In this document: positions 1-9,458 of the stretch, one piece after another | Position numbering within the stretch: the stretch's first letter is position 1 | Layout: each line of letters opens with the position of its first letter | NCBI RefSeq assembly: GCF_900243075.1 | Contig: NZ_OEZH01000040.1 | Coordinates: 1 to 51,879 of the forward strand | Length of the DNA stretch: 51,879 nucleotides | Direction: 5' to 3' | Source of the DNA: Clostridioides difficile | GTDB lineage: Bacteria > Bacillota > Clostridia > Peptostreptococcales > Peptostreptococcaceae | Position numbers and translations under genes: made by a program | The notes under the pieces: generated by a model | What the model saw: only the letters and a program-made list of their open reading frames with translations | Databases searched by the model: none | What the model was told of the DNA's origin: nothing

Positions 1-140
1 TTTGGTTAGCTTTAGGGGTTTCCAGCAATTCAAGTAGTATTGGATAGGTTCTATCCTATCTCTACATATAGGTTTCCCTATATGCTGACTATTTTAGCCA
101 CTAACTCATGACTAAAGTCACGAGTGTGCGTAGCTATTTT

Positions 141-143
<3 letters not shown>
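1..143 (-). ncRNA. 5' domain of a group I intron, probably an IStron (CdISt1 type), cut by the window edge
   Basis: Read on the minus strand, the glycosidase reading frame stops abruptly after TTGAT (148-144), the pentamer after which C. difficile IStrons are known to insert. The sequence that follows folds like the start of a group I intron. An extended P1 arm pairs 130-136 with 95-101 and 117-124 with 105-112. An internal guide GTCAG (89-85) pairs with exon TTGAT and gives the required U-G pair at the splice site. A GAAA-capped hairpin spans 65-84 and a second hairpin 42-56. The P-element-like core AATTGCTGGAAACCC lies at 30-16. The remaining core and any transposase genes lie outside the window, so calling it an IStron rather than a plain group I intron rests on the target site and the species. 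Confidence 0.85.
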
Positions 144-1400
<1,257 letters not shown>

Positions 1401-1481
1401 TTAAAGTAAAAGGGAGTTCATTTATTAAATTTATCAAATTAATAAACTATAGCCAAACTTCAAGCACTATTTATATTAAAC

Positions 1482-1811
1482 TTACTTCTTATCAATTCTT
1501 GGGTCCATCATCTCAAATATATCTACAAGTTCAGATACTAAAGAGTGAGCAAATAATGCATTTGAATAATGGTCTTCAGAATGTACAACTAAAAAATCAG
1601 TTCCACTGTCTTTACTATTCATAGCATTTGATAGCAATTCTAAATGATGCTTTGATGCCAGTTGTATTTTCTCTGATGCTGAGTTTAAAAGATTTTTCGC
1701 TTTATCGTAGTCACCTTTTTTTACTTCTTTGAGAGACATCATTACATCACTTTTAGCATCTCCTGCTTCTGATATTATGCTAAATACTTTTTCTTCTATT
1801 TCAGGTATCAT
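1482..1811 (-). CDS. PTS lactose/cellobiose-family EIIA component
   Basis: This small cytoplasmic phosphocarrier of 109 residues takes the phosphoryl group from HPr and passes it to the EIIB encoded two genes upstream. It is all-helical as expected. The motif VVHSEDH holds the phospho-accepting His77 and the metal-binding Asp80, equivalent to the HxQDH motif of LacF/ChbA. The length is normal for the family. It starts 23 bases after the EIIC stop, with an AAGGAG-like site, so it is translated from the same operon mRNA. Confidence 0.92.
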   Translation of the reverse strand: MIPEIEEKVFSIISEAGDAKSDVMMSLKEVKKGDYDKAKNLLNSASEKIQLASKHHLELLSNAMNSKDSGTDFLVVHSEDHYSNALFAHSLVSELVDIFEMMDPRIDKK

Positions 1812-1834
1812 ATCCTTCTCCTTCTAATGACTCT

Positions 1835-3124
1835 TTAAAAATCAAAGCTATCATCATTTAATGCTGTAGCTAATTCTGCATTTTTGTTTAATTCTTCTTT
1901 TTCCATTATCTTAAAAAATGGATAATATATCAAGGTCATAAGTATTATACTTGCAAATACTAATACTATTGCCTTCCAGTCTAATGTCATTAAAAATGCT
2001 GCAACCCCTGGAGGTAAAAAGCCTGGTGGTTCTGCAATAGGTAATCCTACTAATCCTACCTTTAATGCCATAAAGTTAAGTGCTCCAACTAATACAGGTC
2101 CAAATACAAATGGTACAAACATATATGGATTCATAACTATTGGTGTTCCAAATATTACTGGCTCATTTATTCCAAATAATGATGGTAAAAGTACAACTTT
2201 TCCCATACTATTTAAACTCTTACACTTACTTCTTGACATAAGGTATACTAGTCCTAAAGTTATTCCTGAACCAGTTACTTGTAGAAAACCATAGTAAAAT
2301 CCTATTGTAAACACATATTTTGGGTCTCCTCCAGCTGCTATTAGTGTTGCATTTTCTGCCATATATGTAGCTGCTATTGGCATCCATATACTTGAAGTTA
2401 TTGCTGCTCCATGAAGCCCAAAGAACCATAATAATTGAGTTATGAAAAGTATTATAGTTACTGCAAAAACATTATCTACACTGCTTATAGCTGGTGCTAA
2501 GAAATTCATTATAATAGCTGGTAATGGTTGACCTAATACATTTTTAGTTATTGCTGCTATTGCTGTAAATAACATTATACATACTATCATTGGCGTTAAA
2601 TTTCTAAAACTCTTATTTACTACACTTGGTACTTCTTTTGGAAATCTAATTACAAGGTTTTTATCATTCATAAACTTAGTAATATCAACTACTAAAAGTG
2701 CTATTAGTATACTTACAAATAAACCTTGAGCATCTAAGTAACTTGTATCTAACGCACCATCTACTACTTGTCCACATACAACAAGTTGTGCTATAACTGC
2801 TGTCATACCTATTTCTACATGATTAAGATTATATTTTTTAGCTAATGCTTGAGCTATAAAAAATGCTGAATATATAGATAATAAACTCATAGTAAATTTG
2901 TTAGGAATAAGTAATGTATCCATATTTTCAGATAAGAATGCTTTTGCACTTCCTTCAGGTATCATATTGTTTAGTGCCATAAATAGCATACTTAAAGAAC
3001 CTACAATTATTATTGGGGTTATACTTATCATACCTTCTTTTATAGCTTGAAGATGCCTTTGTTTTTCAATCTTTTGTGCTATTGGAAGAAGAAACTTTCT
3101 CAAATTATTTTGAAGTGCTTCCAT
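1835..3124 (-). CDS. PTS lactose/cellobiose-family EIIC permease
   Basis: This 429-residue integral membrane sugar channel belongs to the lactose/cellobiose PTS superfamily. About ten hydrophobic segments are visible. The conserved loop around NEPVIFGTPIVMNPYMF is the sugar-binding signature of the family. It lies between the EIIB and EIIA genes, 19 bases after EIIB, with a GGAGGGAATG ribosome site. With the GH4 enzyme downstream, the likely substrate is a disaccharide phosphorylated on import. The C-terminus is charged and cytoplasmic. Confidence 0.93.
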   Translation of the reverse strand: MEALQNNLRKFLLPIAQKIEKQRHLQAIKEGMISITPIIIVGSLSMLFMALNNMIPEGSAKAFLSENMDTLLIPNKFTMSLLSIYSAFFIAQALAKKYNLNHVEIGMTAVIAQLVVCGQVVDGALDTSYLDAQGLFVSILIALLVVDITKFMNDKNLVIRFPKEVPSVVNKSFRNLTPMIVCIMLFTAIAAITKNVLGQPLPAIIMNFLAPAISSVDNVFAVTIILFITQLLWFFGLHGAAITSSIWMPIAATYMAENATLIAAGGDPKYVFTIGFYYGFLQVTGSGITLGLVYLMSRSKCKSLNSMGKVVLLPSLFGINEPVIFGTPIVMNPYMFVPFVFGPVLVGALNFMALKVGLVGLPIAEPPGFLPPGVAAFLMTLDWKAIVLVFASIILMTLIYYPFFKIMEKEELNKNAELATALNDDSFDF

Positions 3125-3143
3125 ATTTATTCATTCCCTCCAA

Positions 3144-3470
3144 TTATCTATTTTTATATAATTCGATTGCCGACTTCATAACAGAAGGAGCATCCATACG
3201 ACCATAATGCTTAGTATCTATTAAACCAACTGCTATTTTATGATTTTTACAAGCTTCAACTACATCATCTTCCTTGAACCTAATTTGTGGTGCTACAAGT
3301 ACCACATCTGTATCACTAGCTTGAATGTATGATTTTAGATTTTCAAATGACGTTGCTTCTATATTTATAGTTTTAGTTTTTAACTTTTCATGCTCACTGC
3401 AAAAACTTTTCATTTTTTCCACAAGTACGCCTGTTGAAGCTCCATTCGCACATACCAATAAAATATTCAT
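3144..3470 (-). CDS. PTS lactose/cellobiose-family EIIB component
   Basis: A 108-residue cytoplasmic EIIB of the cellobiose type. The N-terminal P-loop MNILLVCANGASTG carries the phospho-accepting Cys7. It would be phosphorylated by the EIIA encoded downstream and would donate the phosphate to sugar bound to the EIIC. It is the second gene of the operon, 111 bases after the RarA-like gene; that gap contains AT-rich direct repeats (CTYTAATTCTTATTAAT-like) but no obvious terminator. Confidence 0.92.
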   Translation of the reverse strand: MNILLVCANGASTGVLVEKMKSFCSEHEKLKTKTINIEATSFENLKSYIQASDTDVVLVAPQIRFKEDDVVEACKNHKIAVGLIDTKHYGRMDAPSVMKSAIELYKNR

Positions 3471-3581
3471 AATTTCCCTCCTGCAATATCTAACCTCTTT
3501 TATTTTCTAATTTTTTTGATTAATTTTCACTCTAATTCTTATTAATTTCTACTTTAATTCTTATTAATCTTACTCTAATTC

Positions 3582-4211
3582 TTAGTACTGCCAATGATTA
3601 AATTTGAAAGCTGTATCTATAGCTTCTTCTGGCTTATATTCTTCTAATATTTTTAAGTACCTTTCTTTATAATCATTATCTACTTCTTTCTCTGGTATTA
3701 CTATACTAGCTTCATTTAAGAAATGGAATGAATCTCTTCCCATTTCTAAGCCTCTATATGTATGCTTATCAAGTGCCACGTCCATAATTTCTGGGACTTT
3801 ACCCATTGCAAATCCTTTTATAATTATGTTTTTTAATAAATCACTTGATCTATCTTTTTCACATGCACAAAGATATCTTATTGCATGTATGAAAAATAAA
3901 GGTCTATCTCCATCTGCATATGAATATTCCTTTCTTACTTGATTTAAATTGTTTATGATTATTATAGCTGATGGGTCTCCCATTCCTATATCTTCAACTG
4001 ATATTGTAAGTATTCTTCTCCATAGCTTGTCTTCTAATTCTGGTGATGATATATATAGTTCATAAGCAAATTCACAAGCTTGTTCTACCATATTTCTTCT
4101 TATAGCTTTTTGAAATGATGAGATTATTTCATCTGCACTAAATCCGTTTCTTGTAGTCATTCTTGCCCATGGGTCATTTGCCTTTTTATCTCTTAATATT
4201 TTCTCCTGCAT
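3582..4211 (-). CDS. Orphan RarA/MgsA C-terminal-domain-like protein in a PTS operon
   Basis: This 209-residue protein resembles the part of the RarA/MgsA clamp-loader-like ATPase that lies after the AAA+ core. The stretch ILTISVEDIGMGDPSA matches the (A)SEDIG(L/M)ADP motif, and the later YLCAC and RGLEMGR stretches fit the tetramerisation and C-terminal part. There is no Walker A or B motif, so it cannot be a complete RarA. It is the first gene after the sigma-54 promoter and has a strong AAAAGGAG site. The function is unknown. It may be a regulatory or structural partner of the PTS or its activator, but that is only inference from its position. Confidence 0.7.
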   Translation of the reverse strand: MQEKILRDKKANDPWARMTTRNGFSADEIISSFQKAIRRNMVEQACEFAYELYISSPELEDKLWRRILTISVEDIGMGDPSAIIIINNLNQVRKEYSYADGDRPLFFIHAIRYLCACEKDRSSDLLKNIIIKGFAMGKVPEIMDVALDKHTYRGLEMGRDSFHFLNEASIVIPEKEVDNDYKERYLKILEEYKPEEAIDTAFKFNHWQY

Positions 4212-4270
4212 ATTATTTACTCCTTTTGATTTAAATTTTAATTATTTACACTATTTATTATTAATATAAA

Positions 4271-4285
4271 GCAAGTATTGTGCCA
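4271..4285 (-). promoter_or_regulatory. Sigma-54 (-24/-12) promoter of the PTS operon
   Basis: On the minus strand TGGCAC (4285-4280), a 5-base spacer and TTGC (4274-4271) match the sigma-54 consensus TGGCAC-N5-TTGC exactly. Transcription would begin near 4259, about 50 bases before the first gene of the PTS operon. The neighbouring activator with a GAYTGA sigma-54 contact loop supports it. Confidence 0.9.
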
Positions 4286-4339
4286 GTTTTTTTAGACGCT
4301 TTAAAATGTGGTTATTTCAATCATGTTCATTGCTAATAC

Positions 4340-4395
4340 TTAGATATTTTGTCTAAGTCTATTTATATGTGTCTAATATTAATGTTATTTTAGAC
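4340..4395. promoter_or_regulatory. Probable enhancer (UAS) of the LevR-type activator: repeated TTAGAC boxes
   Basis: Boxes TTAGAT (4340-4345), GTCTAA (4351-4356), GTCTAA (4371-4376) and TTAGAC (4390-4395) form overlapping inverted and direct repeats. They lie about 55-110 bases upstream of the -24/-12 promoter. That is where an enhancer-binding sigma-54 activator normally binds, with DNA looping to the promoter. The assignment is an inference from repeat pattern and position. Confidence 0.6.
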
Positions 4396-4396
4396 T

Positions 4397-4443
4397 AAAA
4401 AAGATTACCAAATAAGTTTTTATACTCATTGGTAATCTTTTTT
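4397..4443 (-). terminator. Terminator overlapping the 3' end of the activator gene
   Basis: A perfect 15-base stem (4397-4411 with 4429-4443) has T/A runs on both sides. The stop codon of the activator gene (4426-4428) lies in the loop, and the last few codons form one arm of the stem. It would separate the activator transcript from the PTS operon. Confidence 0.85.
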
Positions 4444-7062
4444 GATTATTTCTGCATACTCTAATATTAATAGTATTTGATAACACTCTTTTTCATTAAT
4501 TTCTATATTATATTTTTTATCTAATTGGGATACTATATCTTTTATCTTGCTTAAGCTCTTGTGGTAATTAAGTGTTTTTTCTTTATCAAGTTGTTCAATT
4601 TCTCTAGTATTTCCAATCAATCCATCTACCATGAAAGCTAAATGCATCATAAGCCCAATTACTTTATCATATTTTTTTTCTACATTAAATACTAAAAACA
4701 ATTCATCAGACACATATTTTATATCTTTAAATATTCTATTATAATTAGAACTTTTTAAGGATGTCTTTAGACCTTCAACTACATCATCATAACCTATACT
4801 TATCTTTATGATATTTTTTAATTTGTTTATATTTTCATCCTTATCTATATCTTTTTTACTGATATAGTCAATTCCTTTAATATTAACTCTTTGTTTATTG
4901 ATTAATGCTACAATATTGCTGCTTTCTTTTAGTTTCGTAATATTTAAACTTAAATCTTTTTCTGTTTTATATGGTACAGATATAATGTCTATTCCATCTA
5001 AGTACCTATTCATTTTTTCTTCTAGTATTTTTCTTGTTTGATTATCTACACCTTCTGAAACATGCGATGCTATAATAATTGTTTTAGATAGATTTTCTTT
5101 ATTTTGAATTTCACTAGTTCCAAAATAGTACTTTCTCGTATTAACAATAGAGTTGTATACATCATTTAAAGATAGTCCCATATTAGCTTTTTGAACTGCT
5201 TCTAACACAGTTAATGTTGTCACCATAGAAATTACTCTTACACCACACTTCTTTTCTCTTTTTATAATTTCGTCAAAAGAATTTAATGAACCCATATCTG
5301 TAAATAATAGTATATCTTTATTGTCTATATTATTAATCAACTTTTTAAAATCTACAATTATCTCATCATAGCTTTTATCTAACCTCATATCAAAAGAAAT
5401 AGCACTACATTCTCCAATAATATCACCAACTGCTTTAACCATACTACTTGCTGTAGTTTCTCCATGCATAGCAACTATAATATTAATATTATTCACTATT
5501 TTATTTTGTTCATCTTGTTTAGCTTGTACTATAAATAATGTAATATATGCTACAGTTTCTATAGATAAAAATAAATCAAACTCATTTTCAATTATTCCAA
5601 CTATTTTTAATGCTGTTTTAAATTCACTTCTATTATTTCTTCTAATTTGATTTAGGTCTATGTTATTTGTAGAACTACTTTTATCTAATACACTTTTTAT
5701 ATAGATTGCCATTGACTTAAATATTGATTCGCTTATATCTATCTTTTCATCTTCTTTAATAATTTGTCTTATTGCTTCACACATAGTTTTAAACTTAAGA
5801 TTATTAAATAGTGAAGCATCTGCTATATTCATTTCTACAGACTCATTAAGATTAGTATTTACTACATTAATAATATTCATATCATCATAGTTGACAACTT
5901 CTTCTTCTCCTAATGGTGTAAATACAACATATTCTATCCCATGTGTTATGACTTCATCTGCTTTAATAGACTTATCTCTATAGTCATCACTTACTTGATT
6001 TATAGATTTATCAAAGTATTTTTTCTCTATATAAATTGGTTCTTTATTATCTCTTTTATATCTTAAGTATCCATTTGCAACAGCTAATTTTATATCATTT
6101 TGAAGTTGACCTACATTATTTTTACAATCATAAAGTAGTAATGATTTAATTATTTCTCTATGTACTTTTATTGGAATAGAAATACTTTTTGATTCCTCCT
6201 TGAAAAAATTTTTAACTAATTCTATTCTTTCAATCATTGTTCTGTCTCTTAGTGATGGTATTTCTATTTTCATTGGTATTCTTCTATTGAATGTATCTAA
6301 TAGTGTTGATGTGGGATTTTCTGTAGTCGCACATATTATTAATACCTTAGATTCTCTTTCCTTAGTTGCATCTCCTAGTCTTTTAAAGGTTCCCTTATCT
6401 ATAAAAGTAAACAACATTTCTTGACCTTCTGCTGGTAGCCTGTGAATTTCATCTAAAAATAATATCCCTCCATTTGCAATTTCTAAAAGTCCTTTTCTTG
6501 AAGATTCTGCACCTGTATAAGCTCCTTGTTCTACTCCAAAAATATGTCCCATAAGTAATTGTGCATTATTAGCATAATCAGCACAGTTAAATGTTACAAA
6601 AGGAGCTTTGTTTTCTCTAATTCCACTATCTATAGAATAATCGTACATGTACCTAGCAATCATACTTTTTCCTACTCCTGTTTCTCCATAGATAATAGTA
6701 TGAAGTCCATTTGTAGGATAAAGCATTGCAACTTTACATTTTTCTATTATAGGTCTTAAACTGTGTTCTTTACCTATTAATGTTTCAAAACTATCTTTTT
6801 TCATTTTAGTTTCTATTTTTATTTCTTTTTTTGTATCGAGCAACTCCTCTTTATTAATGCTAATATTTGCAGGGATATAATATACAGGTCTTCCCTTTAT
6901 CTTTGTAACCATACCCTCATTGAATAATTGGTTTAAATATGTACTTATATTGTTTCTTGCAATTCCTGTCTTTTCTGATAATTGGTTAGCTGTAATCCCT
7001 TTTTCATTTTTCCTATATGATGATTTTAAAACTTCCATTACTTTATCTTTTTTATATATCAT
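4426..7062 (-). CDS. LevR/ManR-type sigma-54-dependent PTS regulator
   Basis: This 878-residue transcription activator works with sigma-54 RNA polymerase and is controlled by PTS phosphorylation. The order is: N-terminal winged helix-turn-helix (about 1-65); AAA+ domain (about 95-330) with Walker A GETGVGKS, sigma-54 loop GAYTGA and Walker B GGILFLDEIHR; a PRD-type helical region (about 430-540); an EIIA-Man-like domain with IIVAMHGETTASSM whose His is the likely phosphosite; an EIIB-like stretch; and a second PRD near the C-terminus. The length is normal for LevR-like proteins. It lies directly upstream of the operon it should activate and is transcribed in the same direction. The inducing sugar cannot be told from the sequence. 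Confidence 0.92.
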   Translation of the reverse strand: MIYKKDKVMEVLKSSYRKNEKGITANQLSEKTGIARNNISTYLNQLFNEGMVTKIKGRPVYYIPANISINKEELLDTKKEIKIETKMKKDSFETLIGKEHSLRPIIEKCKVAMLYPTNGLHTIIYGETGVGKSMIARYMYDYSIDSGIRENKAPFVTFNCADYANNAQLLMGHIFGVEQGAYTGAESSRKGLLEIANGGILFLDEIHRLPAEGQEMLFTFIDKGTFKRLGDATKERESKVLIICATTENPTSTLLDTFNRRIPMKIEIPSLRDRTMIERIELVKNFFKEESKSISIPIKVHREIIKSLLLYDCKNNVGQLQNDIKLAVANGYLRYKRDNKEPIYIEKKYFDKSINQVSDDYRDKSIKADEVITHGIEYVVFTPLGEEEVVNYDDMNIINVVNTNLNESVEMNIADASLFNNLKFKTMCEAIRQIIKEDEKIDISESIFKSMAIYIKSVLDKSSSTNNIDLNQIRRNNRSEFKTALKIVGIIENEFDLFLSIETVAYITLFIVQAKQDEQNKIVNNINIIVAMHGETTASSMVKAVGDIIGECSAISFDMRLDKSYDEIIVDFKKLINNIDNKDILLFTDMGSLNSFDEIIKREKKCGVRVISMVTTLTVLEAVQKANMGLSLNDVYNSIVNTRKYYFGTSEIQNKENLSKTIIIASHVSEGVDNQTRKILEEKMNRYLDGIDIISVPYKTEKDLSLNITKLKESSNIVALINKQRVNIKGIDYISKKDIDKDENINKLKNIIKISIGYDDVVEGLKTSLKSSNYNRIFKDIKYVSDELFLVFNVEKKYDKVIGLMMHLAFMVDGLIGNTREIEQLDKEKTLNYHKSLSKIKDIVSQLDKKYNIEINEKECYQILLILEYAEIIKKDYQ

Positions 7063-7330
7063 TACAAGCTCCCCTACATTTATAGTATTTTATTAACTAA
7101 AACTTTTATACTCACTTTATTTGTTTTAATAAACTCTTATTCTTTCTTATTTTTTTGATTTCAATTGTAATTTATCCAACATATCTTATTTTACTTATAG
7201 AAGATTCTTTTTAAAAAAATAGATTTATTGTTCATTTTTTATATATTATTATTTTTAAAATTTTATGCTATCTTCTTAACAAGATATTTTTCTTGTTTTT
7301 AATTTTATTATATTTGAAAAATATGAATAA
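7063..7330. other. AT-rich intergenic region upstream of the LevR-type gene
   Basis: There is no credible reading frame here. The stretch is very AT-rich and should hold the promoter of the LevR-type gene, but I could not pick one convincing -35/-10 pair. A GGGGAG ribosome site lies just before the start at 7062. Confidence 0.5.
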
Positions 7331-7380
7331 AAAAACCTATTTTTGGAGAGGTTTTAAAATTTATCCAAAAATAGGGTTTT
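7331..7380 (-). terminator. Rho-independent terminator of the opp operon
   Basis: On the minus strand a long stem (AAAACCCTATTTTTGGA with TCCAAAAATAGGTTTTT, with small imperfections) is followed by a T-run. It lies 41 bases after the oppF stop codon. Confidence 0.88.
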
Positions 7381-7421
7381 AGTTTGTAATTCAAGTAAAT
7401 ACTTATTATAGTGATTTTATA

Positions 7422-8366
7422 CTAAACAACTTTTAAATTTTGTTGATATTTATTTATATCTGATTGAGAAGAGTATACAAAATGCCCATCTGAAACTTCA
7501 ATCCAATCCAATGACTTTTCACTTGAACAATCATATATATTACAATTGTACTCTATTCTATTTCTTGACTTAGCGTATTTAGGGTCAGGAATAGGAATCG
7601 CAGAAAGTAGTGATTTTGTATATGGATGAATAGGATTATTATACAATTCACTTGAATCTGCTAATTCTACCAATTTTCCATTATACATAACTCCTATACG
7701 GTCACTAATATGTCTAACCATAGATAAATCGTGAGCTATAAATAAACAAGTTAAATTTTTTTCTTGTTGCAATTTCTTAAATAAATTTACTATTTGTGCT
7801 TGTATAGATACATCCAAAGAAGCTATAGGTTCATCAGCTATTATAAATTCTGGGTCTACTGAAAGAGCTCGTGCTATGCCGATACGTTGTCTTTGCCCAC
7901 CTGAAAAGTCAGAAGGATACTTATTTGCATAACTTCTATCAAGTCCTACTAGATTTAGCATCTCATATACCTTATTCATTCTCTCTGTTTTGTTTTTACA
8001 GATACCTTGAATTTTTAGTGGCTCTGAAATTATATCTGCAATTGTCATGCGTGGATTTAATGATGAAGTAGAGTCTTGAAAAATAATCTGCATACTTTTA
8101 TTTATATTTCTTTTTATAAATTTATATGTCTTTTTATCTGAGATACAATTTCCTTTGTAGATTACTTCTCCACCAGTAGATTCGTGTAGTCTTATTATAG
8201 TTTTACCAGTTGTAGATTTTCCTGAACCCGACTCTCCTACCAATCCAAATATCTCGCCTTTATATATATCAAAACTTATACCATCAACTGCTTTTACAGT
8301 AGTACTTTTATCCAAATGAAAATATTGTTTTAAGTTTTTTATTTCTAGTATTTTTTCTCTATTCAT
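7422..8366 (-). CDS. oppF: Oligopeptide ABC transporter ATP-binding protein OppF
   Basis: One of the two ATPases that power peptide uptake at the inner face of the membrane. 314 residues. Walker A is GESGSGKST (about 41-49), the signature is FSGGQRQR, Walker B is FIIADEP, and the switch His is in FIAHDLS. The C-terminal oligopeptide-transporter extension begins with HPYTKSLLSAIP. The gene overlaps the end of oppD by 8 bases, so the two are translationally coupled. It is the last gene of the operon. The Opp importer is known to affect sporulation timing in C. difficile by importing peptides. Confidence 0.93.
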   Translation of the reverse strand: MNREKILEIKNLKQYFHLDKSTTVKAVDGISFDIYKGEIFGLVGESGSGKSTTGKTIIRLHESTGGEVIYKGNCISDKKTYKFIKRNINKSMQIIFQDSTSSLNPRMTIADIISEPLKIQGICKNKTERMNKVYEMLNLVGLDRSYANKYPSDFSGGQRQRIGIARALSVDPEFIIADEPIASLDVSIQAQIVNLFKKLQQEKNLTCLFIAHDLSMVRHISDRIGVMYNGKLVELADSSELYNNPIHPYTKSLLSAIPIPDPKYAKSRNRIEYNCNIYDCSSEKSLDWIEVSDGHFVYSSQSDINKYQQNLKVV

Positions 8367-9384
8367 TAGAAATCACCCTTCCACAATTTACTCTAACTGG
8401 TATATCTATTTTAGGTGCATCTGGATGCAATAGCCAAGTTGCTGCACTGTGTGTATCATTAATTTTAAACATCGGTGGCTCTTTTTCATAATCTATTTTA
8501 AGAGCATTTTTATTCCTTATTGCAAAAGCATCTCCTTTTGGAGGGTTTAATAAATTTGGAGGCATTCCAGGTATGTTATATAGATAGTCATCCTGTAAAT
8601 CTAAAGTAGGTAATGAGCCTAATAATCCCCAAGTATATGGATGTCTAGGGTCATAAAATATATCTTCTACTGTTCCTATTTCTATAATCTTTCCTGCATA
8701 CATGACTGCTATTCTATCAGCTATAGTAGCAACTACCCCTAAGTCATGAGTTATAAATATTATTGATAATCCTATCTTATCTTGTAAATCCTTTATTAAA
8801 TCAATTATTTGAGCTTGTATAGTTACATCTAAAGCTGTTGTAGGTTCATCAGCAATCAATATTTCTGGATTACAAGCAAGTGCTATAGCTATTACTATAC
8901 GTTGTCTCATTCCTCCAGAAAAATGATGTGGGAACTGTTTAAATCTTTTTTCAGGATTATCTATTCCAACTAATTCAATAAGTTCTATAGCTTTCTTTTT
9001 AGCTTCACTTTTACTTATATCTTGATGAATCACTATAGCTTCTGCTATTTGCTTTCCTATTGATATAGTTGGATTGAGAGATGTCATAGGGTCTTGAAAT
9101 ATCATTGATATATTCTTTCCTCTTATATCTTCCATCTCTTTTTCAGACTTCTTAACCAAATCATTTGATTTAAGTAAAACCTCCCCATTTTTAATATATC
9201 CATTGTATGGGAGTATTCTCATCAAACTCTTACACAATACAGATTTTCCACAACCAGATTCTCCAACTATAGCCAATGTCTCACCTTTTTTTAGATTAAA
9301 AAATACATTTCTTACAGCCTGTACTTCTCCTTCTTCTACTTTAAAACTTACAGATAGATTATTAACCGCCAATAAATGTTCCAA
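8359..9384 (-). CDS. oppD: Oligopeptide ABC transporter ATP-binding protein OppD
   Basis: The partner ATPase of OppF, 341 residues. Walker A is GESGCGKS, the signature is FSGGMRQR, Walker B is ILIADEP, the switch is FITHDLG, and the C-terminal extension carries HPYTWGLLGSLP. The apparent start is a TTG at 9384 with an AGGGG sequence about 11 bases upstream; no better ATG fits the N-terminal fold. It is separated from oppA by a 74-base gap that holds a stable hairpin. Confidence 0.92.
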   Translation of the reverse strand: MEHLLAVNNLSVSFKVEEGEVQAVRNVFFNLKKGETLAIVGESGCGKSVLCKSLMRILPYNGYIKNGEVLLKSNDLVKKSEKEMEDIRGKNISMIFQDPMTSLNPTISIGKQIAEAIVIHQDISKSEAKKKAIELIELVGIDNPEKRFKQFPHHFSGGMRQRIVIAIALACNPEILIADEPTTALDVTIQAQIIDLIKDLQDKIGLSIIFITHDLGVVATIADRIAVMYAGKIIEIGTVEDIFYDPRHPYTWGLLGSLPTLDLQDDYLYNIPGMPPNLLNPPKGDAFAIRNKNALKIDYEKEPPMFKINDTHSAATWLLHPDAPKIDIPVRVNCGRVISNE

Positions 9385-9411
9385 AAACCATCAACCCCTA
9401 TGCTATTCAAA

Positions 9412-9439
9412 CCTTAGGGACATATTTTTATCCCTAAGG
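9412..9439 (-). terminator. Stable hairpin between oppA and oppD
   Basis: A 9-base perfect stem (CCTTAGGGA with TCCCTAAGG) lies just after the oppA stop codon and has only a weak T-run. It is more likely an mRNA-stabilising or partial terminator structure. This would let the substrate-binding protein be made in excess over the ATPases, as is common in peptide ABC operons. Confidence 0.65.
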
Positions 9440-9458
9440 CTTCTAATTAATTTCAATA

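Noticed and set aside
3490-3580. Short direct repeats as the start of a CRISPR array
   Set aside because: The three AT-rich units of about 20 bases have no unique spacers between them and lie between two operon genes; this looks like simple duplication.
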